Assembly (NCBI RefSeq): GCF_004193775.1
Contig: NC_041005.1
Location: forward strand, 9,612,501-9,676,500
Source of the DNA: Glycine soja
Taxonomy: Eukaryota; Streptophyta; Magnoliopsida; Fabales; Fabaceae
Direction of reading: 5' to 3'
Length of the DNA stretch: 64,000 nucleotides
Under the pieces are notes generated by a model. That model was not told the origin of the DNA, did no database searches, and saw only the letters and a program-made list of their open reading frames with translations. Made by a program: the position numbers and the translations under genes. Of the stretch, positions 23,440 through 34,833 are shown piece after piece. Each line of letters begins with the position of its first letter. Position 1 is the first letter of the stretch.

Positions 23440-26395
23440 TTCCTAAACAAAATAATTGTCATTGACATGACCCACACAAATCAAACGGTGAACTGATGTA
23501 TTAGCAGGAGCTTGGGATCTAAATGGAAACATGGTTAAACATTGTTTTGCTGATAAACATACAAATATGACATTGTATCTAGACGCAATAACATATCCCG
23601 TGTTTGATATTGCCATCCATTCATCCATAGATGCCTGATAAAGAATGAAGTTAGTAAGCATAATTATATAAAATTTAACACATACAAATAACAAGTTGAC
23701 ATTATAGACTAGTAAAAATCTCTTTATGACATCGTAACGCTCATAACTACCAAATTAATGACATACTCATCCCGCCACTGACCAAGTTCTTTAAGAAAAT
23801 TGTTATGCACTATAGGTCAAGTGTCTTCACCCATAACTAGTAAGGCAGCAATTGCACGATATCCACAATGGCCATCGACCTTTATATCAGCAATGTCCAA
23901 AATATATGTGTGAAGGTTAACATGAAATTGATCTAGCATGAGAATATTTCTTTTGTGAATCTTTGTCAACTTCACATTTTGACCTAATGCCTTGGATGAC
24001 TTCCAACTTGGTGAGTTGTCATTCACAGAATATAATGCATCAACATGTTCAAAGTATGAAGAATCACATTTAGTTAACCTTTCCAATTTACTAGTACGCC
24101 CTTTTTGTGATCCCTTAGTTTTTACCTTATCAAACGGTAGACACATGGAAGTCATGTCAGGGTATTCTATTTCATGAAGTTTACTTTTTATAGTAACTTT
24201 CCCAGCTATGTCAACCTTTGCAAAGCATTTTAATATAACATCAAACTCTTGTTGCACGGACATATCTGCATATGGCTCGTTTGAACCCATATATGGAAAA
24301 GCTTAATCTAGTCCAAAAAAAACATTCATTGCATCAAGTGTTATGCTACCCATGATATACCTAGCTAGTTCACATGCACAAAGGAGACCATGTGTATATC
24401 TTATGATGCATCCACAACGATTGTTGTCAACATCAACAAACTTAACTCGATCCAATTCATCTTCAATATGATTAAGAGCAAACCTTGAAACAAATTCACG
24501 CAATCTCTTATACAATGTTACATTATGACTGTGACCCACAAAATGAATACTCTTCCCAAATGAGACTTTAATTTCAGTATGCTGCAATGTGATCAAGTTG
24601 TTCATGGCATCCCAACATTTACACAATTCCCCCTTGCTATTCTGAATCAATCTCTTTAAGCTCCAATGCGCAGACTCAACCCTGTTAATCAACCAACTCC
24701 CAAACATTATTTTCAATATATTACACTTTTTCAAAATAAGTTAATTTATGTTAAAGATACATGTTGCTTGTTTTGTTCCCTAAGTGCATAACTTTATATG
24801 TTCATGCTTTTACGAAACATTCCTCTTGAGGGATCAACCATGTATTCTTTACATTCTTGACCAAGTATTCTTATGGTGAACATACGATTTCAAACATCTT
24901 GACTTGCCCCTTATACTCAAATTGAGTACGACAATCTTTCACATTACCCCATGCATCCATGATTTGGTCCTATGTGAATGTGATAACTGTTGTGCATAGG
25001 TATAATTTGTAATTAAGTTATAGAAAAAGTGTCAGATTTTGTCTCTTTTATTGCTTCTTTTTGTGTAAATTGTTAGGAATTTGACACCATTTGAATTTCT
25101 GCCCAGTAGGTGATTAAACTGGTAAAGTTATACTATTTTGGTGGTGTATTTATTGCAGAAACATAAAATAAAGCTTGGAAGAGAAATTGCAAGTCTGAAG
25201 ACTCTCGCTCAGCACGCCATACATGCCTAGCACAACGCAGTCGCTCAGCGAACAACACTCTCTTAGCACGAAGAAGTCACATGGAAAACCTTATATCACG
25301 TGAAGACGCGCTTAGCACGAGATCGTGAAAAATAATAGAACAAACTTGTGTTTTAAAGAAAAAAAAGGAAGGGGGAATTGATAATTTATTCATTGATTCA
25401 GTATTTTAAGAAATTATAGAGCATCCCAAAGAGAGCAAAGACTAGGGTTCGTGCAGGAATAAGGGAAATTAACCATTAGGATCCATTCTGTCCCTCCATC
25501 TCCATTCTTCTTCACTCCCCATCACCCTCTTGCAATTGTAAAGTCTTTCATAACAATGAAAGGCTAAATCACCCATTATTGGGAGTTTAGAAACCAAATA
25601 CTCTTGATGTAAAGACCCTTACTATCTATTTAATGTTATTTCAATTTTATTGTCTATTTTATGTACTTAATTTCATGTTTGTGGTTTGATCACCCATATT
25701 CATGTATGTGTTTTAGGGTTTAGACATTGAAAAATGTTTATCTCTTAAGAACTGGAAAATGACATCTAAATAATTCATCTTTAAGGATAGAATGGTGTTA
25801 TTTAGCCTGTTATACGCATCTCCATTAATAATGTAGTTTAACGAGTTTATCTCTTAAGTGATTAGGAGAGAAATTAGGTAAATTAGGTTTTTTCATGTGA
25901 GGAATTATAACTAGAGTATATGAGTTGATGTGGGTGATAATTGGACTAATATTAAATAGAGAAAAATCATTAATAGTGCATCAAACGTAGTTTTGGTAGG
26001 CTAAATTCCAACATATCTATATTCTGAATCAATCGTCGCTTCTTCGCTCTGAGTGTTTGTTTTTCTTTTCTTGCATGTGTTAGATAATTAGTTTAATTTT
26101 ATGTCAACTTATTTTTAATGTTCCATAGCATAAATTAAGTGAACCAATTCATTAATTGCTTGGAAATTGGATAGGCATAACTCTGAGTACAAACAAAGTT
26201 CCTGTGGACTCGACTCGGACTTCCATTTTACTTTACTACTTGGGATAAATTGGTGTACTTGCCAATGAGTTAATAACATGCCTCTTTAGGAGCAACGTAA
26301 GTCTTGCATTTCGCTTTCATATTTTTTCCAATGTGAAATTGACACAATAAACTACTAGCTTTAGGAAATACATATTTCATTGCATTCATCAAGAT
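23440..26395 (-). pseudogene. MULE (Mutator-like) transposase with OTU domain, decayed and split by an LTR
   Basis: Read 3' to 5' on +, pieces follow the order of plant MULE-OTU proteins. 26,395-26,279 holds MNAMKYVFP and LLCQFHIGKNMKAKCKTYVAPKEA. An LTR interrupts. 24,970-24,303 holds IMDAWGNVKDC, RVESAHWSLKRLIQNS, WDAMNNLITLQHTEI and a SWIM-like Cys-rich motif (CGCIIRYTHGLLCACELARY). 24,290-23,817 holds FDVILKCF-KVDIAGKVTIKSKLHEI and the OTU nucleophile motif VDGHCGYRAIAALL. 23,694-23,443 holds MDEWMAISNTGYVIASRYNVI, FPFRSQAPAN and ICVGHVNDNYFV. Breaks include frameshifts in homopolymers (T8 near 24,316), TGA for Trp after GEDT, and TAG for Gln after YFV. The catalytic His expected before FVQ is Tyr. 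OTU domains are cysteine deubiquitinases; this copy cannot be active. Confidence 0.8.
24975..26276. mobile_element. Probable solo LTR inserted into the MULE-OTU reading frame
   Basis: The MULE protein frame stops at its Lys-Glu-Ala codons near 26,280 and resumes as DQIMDAWG at about 24,970. The 1.3 kb between has no MULE similarity and no coding frame. It starts TGAATGTGATAACTGTT and ends near GAGTTAATAA. It has the repeated CGCTCAGC / CTTAGCACGA text (25,206-25,325) and the GGACTCGACTCGGACTTCC block (about 26,207-26,225) that I associate with soybean LTRs. Flanking 4-mers TATG (24,971-24,974) and CATG (26,277-26,280) could be a decayed target-site duplication. No internal retrotransposon region is present, hence solo LTR. 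Exact ends and family are uncertain. Confidence 0.6.
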
Positions 26396-29131
26396 TAAAT
26401 CTTGTCAGTGAAAATCATTTTAGATAATCCCTTCACATCATTTTATCAGCTTTTGCTTGGTTTATCTTTTGAATCTGAGGAAAATGTTGATTTAGGGGAA
26501 GGGGCTAATGTGCATGTTGTGGTTTGGATCATGTTGACTGGTTTTTTTATGCTAGTGTTGTTATGATTTGTTTTGTGTTCAATTGTTTTGAGGAAGGAGA
26601 GCTTTGAATGTAAGTTGTAAGGGTTCAAATGTTGGCAAAACATATGTGCCTTGTTCTTGAATTCAATGTATCTTATTATTTTGAGGAGGGAGAGTTGTTC
26701 TTTTAATCTAATTGTTTTGGACATGAGGATTTTTGAATAATGAGTTTTGATGTTTAGAAACACTCAATTTTTTTCATTTAATTTTGACGTCTTCTAACAA
26801 TTAAACACAGTAAAAAATTGTATTTAAAGATTAAATTACAAAATATTATAGATTCCATTAAGACACTTTAAGGAAAAGACTAAAAAATACATTGATTGAG
26901 GGACTAAAAATAATTTAATTTTAGGGACTAAAAAAAATATATCCCCTATTTAAAAGACTAAAAACATAAGTCCAAAAATTTATCACATCATATTGCTAAA
27001 TAATTAAATTATATATTATTGATTCCTTAAACTTACAAATATGATATATGATATTAATTTAACAAAATTGTTCACTTCAATTACTTTAATGTATTGTGTA
27101 TTTGGATTGGTGGTAAAAGACTTAAAATCATATCATGTGGTGACATGATGAAAATCCAAAATTGGAAGTAATCTGTATTATTTTGCCTTCAACATAAAAA
27201 AAAGTCTGAATTAATTTTAATAAAATGTAAAGGCAAACTAAGCATGCTAGTAGTATGTTTTGGAACGCGTTTAATTTTGTTTCATGGTGGGAATTATGAG
27301 AATTAATTTTAACTTCAGTCAAACATGGTTTTGTAAAAGAGTATTGATATTCTGTACCAAAGTATTTTGCGAAATTCTGTAGGAATCCTACTTATCTTGA
27401 TTTTATTGGATAATTATATATGCAATTTAAAACATAAATAAAATTAGGAAAGTTGACAAAAATATCCCATGTTCTTCGTGCATAACATTTGTGTACTAAA
27501 ATTCGTACCAAAGATAATTTGTCTTTGTAAAAATCCAGAGAAATGTTTAGTTATTGTTAGGTAAAATTGATTTTGAAACTAAATCTTGGTTTGCTAAAAG
27601 TAATAAAAAGTAATTTTTGCATGTTAAAAAATTACACCAAGTTATATTGCGAACTTCTTTCAATTCAAATATAAATCGGTTCACTTTAAATCAATTTTAA
27701 TAAATAAAAAAACAATTTAATTTAAAATCAATTTTTAAACAGTTTTAAGACAGCCACGGGCTAGGTTTTTATATAGCAGACAAATTTACAAATGCAGTGA
27801 TTCCATTTTGTGATTGTAGTGACTTGTCAGCAACCATATATATCACTTGAGGCAGGAAGAGAGGAGTAAAGACTACAAGATTTTGCGGAGGTAACTCCTC
27901 TATTCATCTTTTTTTTGTCAAAAAAATATAATATATGGAATTGTTTTTCGCTTCAAACACTTGTATTTTTCTCTCTTCTCTTTCTTTGTTTCACTACGAT
28001 AGATGAAATGTGACCATGGATATTTTTAATTGAAACTACAATGATCCTTAGGCCTCTTTCAGTGGAGAAAAAGAAGTAAATAAACCCTTGGCCATTCACA
28101 ATGTAGAGTCAGAGGATTGAGTGAAGCAAAATCGTGACCAATTCCACGGTGGAACTAAAGCAACACGTTACTTCTAAAAATTCACGGTGACACTATAATT
28201 TTTGCACTCAAAATCGATTACTTGTGGTATTCAAACACACACTGAGATACAAAGGAAAAGACAAAGGGTACACTAGAGAGACAAAAATACCCTGCCAGCT
28301 TCATATATCACATGTGCCTAAGCCATTAGAGAAGGTTACTGAAAAGGTCAGGGGATTTGTGTTTGCAGGAATGGTTTGGAATTAGATAACATTGACACTA
28401 GTGTCAGGCTTCAACACATTTGAGAGGAGTCTCAAGTGTCCAACAAATATTCTCCAGCTGACACCTCTTTTTGCATGTAGAAAGAAAGAAAGATGTTGTT
28501 AATAGGCCCTCCTGCCTCATAATTAAAAGCATCACCACAACATTCAGAACCGGGGCCACCCCACACATGAATCAGTAATCCCCCTTCTTTTTTCTTTTCT
28601 TTTTTTAGTATACACACACTTCAACAGCCACATACATTGAACACTCATAAATAGCAGTTTCTAAATGATACTAACACTCAGCAGTTGCCTCACATTGTTT
28701 TAAATGTCTATGTCTACCTAATATATTAAACCATGTTGTCTTTTATTTTGAGTGAGTGTATTTTCAATGCTATACTCTTCCAGTCTTAATATTTAGTAGT
28801 AGTAAAAGAAATAATTAAGTAGTTAACTGTCTCATGTCTATATCTATTGAAAATGGATATGGAAATTGGACATTCAAAGATGTCATGTACCCACATCAGT
28901 CAATTTGTCTTGACTCTTTTGTAAATCGAGGATCTTCATTCAAGTCGACTCATCAAGATGACTGGACCTTCCATTAGCATATGCAGAATCCCGATTTTCC
29001 AGTCTCTTTATTATTAATGAACCGCAAAACTATGAGAAAGTAGATAAACTTTAACTGCCATACATGATGCAGAATTAAGTAAGCCATGTGCGACAGTAAC
29101 GTTATTTGTCCAGCTTCAGAGTTCAGATGAT
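26396..29131. other. Intergenic DNA
   Basis: No coding region with family resemblance was found. The AT-rich DNA has ordinary short tracts only. Confidence 0.4.
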
Positions 29132-29280
29132 GTCTATGCAATATCAGGACTTGATTTCATGTAATGTAAGATTCTTCTTAAACAGTTGATGGATGTGAAG
29201 CACATTAAATTTTGGCTATTAACCAGAACTAAATATCTTCTAACTTTTCATTTCAGTAGTAACTACTAATTATTAAAAAA
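29132..29280 (+). repeat. Direct repeat copy 1 (about 145 bp)
   Basis: Starting at TATGCAATATCAGGACTTG, this segment recurs at 29,933-30,078 with only a few substitutions (for example CAGTTGATGG versus CAGATGATGG). No coding content. The two copies are about 800 bp apart. Confidence 0.9.
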
Positions 29281-29932
29281 AAAAAAAGTGTAACTTTCTC
29301 TGATGGGAAACCCTAAATAAACATTGAATCAAAAGTAATAAATAGAAATTTTTCTCACAAAATGTGTATTGGAATGCGTGTTCATCCATTCAAACGGAAA
29401 ACCAACCACATCCTTAATGGTTAATATTAGGGTTACAATTTCATAGTGGCAGTCTACAATCTACATTACTTTGTTTTTAACACATTTGTTTATTCGATTT
29501 TTTCTTAATTAATTATAACTAATTATTTGTAATATTCTCTGTTAATTATAACTTTAAACTTGTATAATATTCTTTATTAAGTATTAACTAACTTAACTTT
29601 ATATTAAGTAATGTTTTTGTTAATTATATTTGACAGTTTACACACTTACTTGATTTTTTTTATATTTTTATTAATACGAATGAAAGTCATAATGCATTAT
29701 CTGATTATTGTGTAAACTAAAAAGATTTTTTTCAGTATACAATTAAATACAACATTTATTTCTTAAGTATGATATAAATTTTTTTATCAAACAAATTATG
29801 ACATCAAAAACATAAATATTTTTATTTTATATTGAAGAATATAATTGGTGAGAAAAATGAAAATAAAAAATATGAATAAGTATATAATTGAAGTATGAAT
29901 AGTTTGAACCCTAACCAACAGAGCAAAAGTAT

Positions 29933-30078
29933 GCAATATCAGGACTTGATTTCATGTAATGTAAGATTCTTCTTAAACAGATGATGGATGTGAAGCAAAT
30001 TAAATTTTGGCTATTAACCAGAACTAAATATCTTTTAACTTTTCATTTCAGTAGTAACTACTAATTATTAAAAAATGA
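29933..30078 (+). repeat. Direct repeat copy 2 (about 145 bp)
   Basis: Second copy of the segment at 29,132-29,280. The intervening 29,281-29,932 is AT-rich without coding frames. The text CAGAGCAAAAGTA precedes this copy and recurs at 30,099, hinting at a further short duplication at its edges. Confidence 0.9.
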
Positions 30079-30186
30079 ATTTTTTAATATATACAAACAG
30101 AGCAAAAGTAATATATACAAACAATTAACCTTTGACAGATACAGATTCTGTTTTGGTCATGGAGACTGATGGCTTGTTTTTCAAAG

Positions 30187-30244
30187 CTGGCCCTGCAATG
30201 GCCAGGACCCTAACCCAAATAATTAGGGGCTGACTGGGTTAGGG
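30187..30244. repeat. Two nested hairpins, one with telomere-like CCCTAACCC arms
   Basis: CTGGCC...GGCCAG pairs at 30,187-30,205. CCCTAACCCA (30,208-30,217) pairs with TGGGTTAGGG (30,235-30,244) across a 17 bp loop. The second arm resembles 1.3 units of the plant telomere repeat, most likely by chance. Confidence 0.6.
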
Positions 30245-30464
30245 TTGAAAATTATTTTATTAATGGGCTATTCAGGACAAATGGGCTAAAATCAAGATTG
30301 ACTCGTTATTTTTGTCAAGATACCTACACAACATAGATGAGTGTGTGTGTGAGCAATAGTTTTCCACTAACTCGCCTAGCTCAAAAATGATTTTGATGGG
30401 GTGAAATTTTAGTAAATATACCCAATGGATGCGGGTTATGTTTCAAGTCCAATGTCTTACATTT

Positions 30465-30716
30465 GTTTACGAAGTATCAAGTATAAGTCTTTTGAACAAT
30501 TGTTATAAAAGTCATTTAATATTATTTATTTTGAAGCATTATATTATGAGTCATTTGTTTTGAAGCATCAAGTATAAGTCATTTGTTTACGAAATATCAA
30601 GTATAAGTCATTTGTTTTGAAGCATTATATTACGAAGTATCAAGTATAAGTCATTTGTTTACGAAATATTATGAGCATAATATTATTTATTTTGAAGCAT
30701 TATATTAAATAAAAAG
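30465..30716 (+). repeat. Imperfect tandem repeats of a TCAAGTATAAGTCATTTG motif
   Basis: The motif (A)TCAAGTATAAGTC(A/T)TTTG recurs four times (about 30,477, 30,567, 30,597 and 30,646). It is interspersed with ACGAA(A/G)TAT and TTTTGAAGCATTATATTA variants, giving a higher-order period near 30 bp to 90 bp. No coding content. Confidence 0.75.
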
Positions 30717-31138
30717 CAGCTAGACGCGTGAACGGGAGCTGGCTTTGCAGCATCCATATCTTGGCATAAATTCTAACAAGAACGTATATAACAAATGTCA
30801 ATTGGGCATTTTTTTAAGGAAAAAAAGTTACATATTCCTGTGACTAATGGTTAATAATTATGAATCTACACAAGAGAGAGTAAACAGATTCATTCACGTA
30901 CAAGACAGCAAAAAAATATGTAACGGGATAATTATACAAAGAAATCAGAAAGTAAGCTATACAGGTTAACAAACTTGAGTAAATAGCAGAAGCTAAAACG
31001 GGGATTTTGATATTAAATTTCCCAGTTTATCACACCAAAGTAGTAGTATTTCCGGGGCAGAAACTGGAAGAAAAAAAGTTTAAGTGTGGATCGTAAAGGA
31101 AAATTCATACGAAAAAATAGTGGACGATGATCTCATTC

Positions 31139-32083
31139 TCATGTTTTCCAACTTCGACTCCTGAACATGAGATCACTGGTGCCGCCAACCTCAGAAGAAA
31201 TGTCGTAAAAATCAGAATCATATCGCATCACCACAACATTCTCCTTCTCCATCAACGACTTTAAACTCTGCCCCTTCTTTTCCCCTTTTTCTTTTTCTCT
31301 CTCTCTCACCCAACTTTTCGCCGGCGCAGAACTACATCGCATGAGCAATAATGCGTTCGGAGGAGGAACCGACACACTTTCCTCCTCATTACCATAATCT
31401 CTCTCCTCTGTCTCTTCTCTCCGGTTCTTGCTCTCATTCTCTTGCTGCAACACCATGAACCATTTCGAGAAAACAGTCCTCGATGCCTCATTGTCATCGC
31501 TTTCCACACCCACGTCTTCTTCTTCTTCTTCTTCTTCTTCTTCTTCCGTGACGATGTCGGTTTCGGAGAAGGACCCGAAGCATCTAAGGTCGAACCTTAT
31601 GCTTCGCAAACACGTCAAGAACTGCATTATCTCCTTCTTGAAACCGAGCGTCTCGGCCCAGCCCAGACGCTTCCTCTGTTTCTTGTCAGTGTGGATTTTC
31701 TCTATCTCCTCCATCACCGATTGCCAGCTCCTGCACGACGTCGTTTTGGGCCGGACCTTGATCTGCCCGGCGCACGTCACCTTCGGGGAGGTTGGTTCTG
31801 TAATTTCCGACCCCATTGACTTTGTTTTGGCCCATAACAGAGGACTCGCTGGGCCCCCGCCTCCTCTGGAGAACGATTTCTTACGGTGGTGGCGCTTGTT
31901 GGGCTCCGCGGGCCGGGCCGGGCTGCAGATGGGCTTTGGCATTAGCGTAAGATGAGCCCGAGATGGGAAGCATACTAACAGATCAGCAGAGGGTGCTAAT
32001 GCCTTGCCTTCTCTTAATTCCATCATTTTCGATCTTCTAATATCGCACCTTAGATCTTGCGCTTGTACTACTTGTAGTAACAA
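31139..32083 (-). CDS. Plant-specific protein of unknown function with Glu-rich tract, single exon, 314 aa
   Basis: One uninterrupted frame with plant coding composition. The longest start gives 314 aa; a more likely start is Met-Met at residues 20-21 (MMELREGK, 32,026/32,023), because conserved-looking text begins there. Visible blocks are APSADLLVCFPSRAHLTLMP, a basic His/Lys/Arg segment (KRHHRKKSFSR), ASPLLWAKTKSMGSEI, EPTSPKVTCAGQIKVRPK, SWQSVMEEIEKIH, LGFKKEIMQFLTCLRSIRFD, an acidic run of eleven Glu near residues 179-190, and TVFSKWFMVLQ. No signal peptide or membrane segment was seen. I recall similar plant proteins annotated as 'protamine P1 family', a name based on basic composition; function is unknown. 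Basic and acidic tracts suggest a nuclear or peripheral protein, but this is a guess. Confidence 0.85.
   Translation of the reverse strand: MLLQVVQAQDLRCDIRRSKMMELREGKALAPSADLLVCFPSRAHLTLMPKPICSPARPAEPNKRHHRKKSFSRGGGGPASPLLWAKTKSMGSEITEPTSPKVTCAGQIKVRPKTTSCRSWQSVMEEIEKIHTDKKQRKRLGWAETLGFKKEIMQFLTCLRSIRFDLRCFGSFSETDIVTEEEEEEEEEEDVGVESDDNEASRTVFSKWFMVLQQENESKNRREETEERDYGNEEESVSVPPPNALLLMRCSSAPAKSWVREREKEKGEKKGQSLKSLMEKENVVVMRYDSDFYDISSEVGGTSDLMFRSRSWKT
31514..31546. repeat. (TTC/GAA)n trinucleotide microsatellite inside the coding region
   Basis: About eleven TTC units on + encode the poly-Glu tract of the minus-strand gene. Copy number changes would keep the frame and alter only the length of the acidic tract. 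Confidence 0.95.
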
Positions 32084-33756
32084 ATAGCAAATACCAATGG
32101 TGGTGTTAAAAGAAAGGAGGGAAGCAATGACAGCTTATGCAGTTATGCTTTAGACGTGTTGCTTCTCTTTTATCCATGGCTTTGTTCACGGGGGATTTTT
32201 TATTTTAAAAAAAAAATAAATAAATGGATTTGTGCTTGGTTGGGAGGGGATATATTTATTTTAATTAAAAAAGAAAAGAAAAAGGTAACCATGGAAAGCC
32301 AAAGCCCACGAGGCTTGCTTCATGATCCAATCATGGCCTCTTGCTATATATTTTGCGAATACCCCATGCTCTCTCCTTTGGAACCCACTACTTTCTATGA
32401 GAAAATTTAAAGAAAGGAAAAGGGACCCGTTTGGAGAGCACAAAATAGAGATCATTGCTTTGGGATCAGTTTGAACTTAACTTCCACTTAATTGCTTCGC
32501 AAGGGAAACTGCTGCTGCACCATCATTCATCTCATGCCAACAAACAAAAGCCTTTTTTCTCTAACTCCAAGCATTAACGCCTAATTAACAAGAAAATAGT
32601 GAAATGCCGATCCAAAAAAAAAAAAAAACGAGAAAATAGTGAAAAACATTAATTTTTTTTAATCACATGTATTAGATATAATTCTGCTGGTGCATGTGTC
32701 CCAATCCAGGTCCGTTGCACGACGAAAAACAATAAGTTTAAAAACATGTAAGATAAGCATTGGCGATAAAACTCTCCATTCGAATAATTTGACACTATTA
32801 ATTAATTAAGTTGAAAATAGTTCATCTTTGTAATTGGTGATGAAAGTAAGATTTTGGATTGTAAATGAAATATATGTTTTTGGAAAAGACCTATTAAACA
32901 TATCATTCAAGTTTCACACTAAGCAACAAATAAACTCGTGCCTGTAATATAGTAAAGTAAAAAAAAGGAAATAGTGCATTAAGATTTTGTTGCCCTTTTC
33001 TATATCTTTGTTGTCCAATTGTGTCTTACTTTTTATCATAAAAAAGTGAATATATGTAAAGAAAAAAAAATATTGACGTGAAATGACTGTAAGTTTTTTT
33101 TTTAAAAAAAATATAATGCTAACTGTATGAATATGATTTGACAGCAGCGATCAGGAGTTTCCTTAGGTCTAAGTTTGTAGAAAATTTTGAACTACCTTTA
33201 TTCTTATCACTCCTTTTCTTTTCCTCAATCCAGAAAATGTTACGTCGCAGCCGAACTAAAGTCATTAGGGTGTGAAACGGGGACTAATTAAAGTGAGGAT
33301 GTCATAATGAAGAGGGTAATGCACTTGAGAGCATGGGAAAAATGGTCCCCTCTAGTCATTATGCAGGTAGCACTAGGATTATAGTTTTATGCTTTAATTA
33401 CCAGGACGAATCACATAATACTCTTCTTCATCTCTATGATTTAATTTAGTTGTCATCATGATATGGAGATCTTCTAGACTTCTATTTACATATTCGATGT
33501 TTGGGAACCATATAAACAAAGCGAAATAAGGCTTAGAAAGGTAATAATGGTAAGGTAACTTCCTGAACTGATACACGTGTCTCACTCTCAAATATTTACA
33601 TTTCATTTGAAATATCCATTGGATTTTGAAAAGTTAGTGCTGCATGCTTTTTACATGAAATTTTAATTGCAAAACTAATTGTTTCTAGAAAAATCTGTTA
33701 AATTCAAATTTGGGGGAAGGACGACATAAGACATCCAAACATCCAAGGAAAAAGGG
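32084..33756. other. Upstream region of the 31-32 kb gene and intergenic DNA
   Basis: TATA-like sequences readable on the minus strand lie near 32,248-32,262 and 32,344-32,352; either could serve the minus-strand gene, neither is certain. The rest is AT-rich with no supported gene. Confidence 0.4.
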
Positions 33757-33959
33757 GCAAAAATACTAATTGGGGTTCTTTTTACAAATTATTTACCTAA
33801 ATGAGTCTGTTTTAAAATTATTTATTTTGTGGGTCTGTTTTTTTACTACAAAGCGCTTTACTATTGGCCGCGTTCAATGTAATGACGACACGTGGCATGA
33901 CGTGATTAGGTGGCAGGGGCAGTTGGACAGGGATTGGAAGTGCTGCTGACGCTGGCGCT
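33757..33959 (+). repeat. MULE left terminal inverted repeat
   Basis: From GCAAAAATACTAATTGGGG to GCTGCTGACGCTGGCGC it matches the reverse complement of 43,300-43,500, including GGGTCTGTTTTTTTACTAC, TTGGCCGCGTTCA, CGACACGTGGCATGACGTGA and GTGCTGCTGACGCTGGCGC. Identity is roughly 80 to 90 percent by eye. It contains CACGTG, a G-box core. Confidence 0.92.
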
Positions 33960-34052
33960 TTAGGAAGTGGCGCTGCTGTAGGCGCAACCAGACACGCCGG
34001 TCTGCCAGGCATGACCAAAGCCGTCGTTTGCCGGACGCTTCCTTCCACGCTT

Positions 34053-34064
34053 CCCTATAAAATT
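34053..34064 (+). promoter_or_regulatory. TATA-like box for the mudrA side of the MULE
   Basis: CCCTATAAAATT lies about 95 bp inside the left TIR and faces into the element, where the transposase transcript would start. Position supports the role; expression is not shown. Confidence 0.4.
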
Positions 34065-34282
34065 CTTCCTCCTCCTTCCTTCCATTTGCACATAAATCGT
34101 TGAAATAGTAATTCATGTATTAGATCATATGATAATGAAATGTTTACTTCATTTTGGGTTATTCTTTAACACATTTATGTGTCACTCACATTATCGTTAT
34201 TTATTTTTCTTTATTTTAAAAGCATTGCACAATAAGATCGAAACCATTCCTCCTCCTTCCTTCCATTTGCACATAAATCCTT
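34062..34282 (+). repeat. 34 bp flank duplication around an inserted copy of the mudrA 3' flank
   Basis: The text TTCCTCCTCCTTCCTTCCATTTGC and following bases to AAATC occurs at 34,065-34,098 and again at 34,248-34,279. Between the copies, 34,113-34,244 is a near-identical copy of 39,638-39,769, the DNA just after the mudrA stop codon. This looks like templated filler DNA from break repair, or a mis-templated transposition. Confidence 0.8.
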
Positions 34283-34833
34283 GAAGTGGTTTACGCTCAA
34301 CTCAGTCTCACTCCCTGCTGTTGTATGTATCATTGTTGCTTTATACCGGTTAGAAATTTTGCTCAAAACTAGTAAATGTTTTTATCTTCAATATATTATA
34401 GTGTTATTTAATAATAATGATTATATTTTGTAGGTGCATAGACAAATTCACACGGACGATAAAATGAAATAGTAATTTTGTTTATATTTTTTGTGTGATA
34501 AATAATAATTTTTTGTAACTTAATAATTTATTTTTTGGTTATAATTATGTTGTGTTTATATATGTTATATTTGTTTGTTGATGACAATAATTATTTATTG
34601 TAGTAGTTTTTTATGTACACTGTAACATCCCAATTTTGAAAACAATTGAGTAGTTGTGTATATTGCATAGTTTATAGGTAAAGTGAATATGATTAATGAG
34701 ATGTGATAACATGCTATTTTGAGATTATACCATTGTGATTGAGATCGAGTGTATGTAATAAATTGTGTATGTATGTGATTGAGATGTTGTGTGCATTGAG
34801 TATTAACTATGAATTGTACAATCACACGACTAT

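Noticed and set aside
26446..26763. 105-codon frame on - next to the MULE remnant
   Set aside because: No similarity to the MULE protein continuation and no plausible splice sites.
30208..30244. CCCTAACCC / GGGTTAGGG as interstitial telomere DNA
   Set aside because: Only about one unit per arm; a chance hairpin is simpler than a telomere relic.
31428..31955. Long open frames on + opposite the 31-32 kb gene
   Set aside because: They overlap the minus-strand gene, translate the Glu tract as poly-Ser or poly-Phe, and show no conserved blocks; shadows of the real frame.
33818..34116. Two open frames on - across the left MULE TIR
   Set aside because: Composed of TIR sequence; the equivalent frame is not kept in the right TIR.
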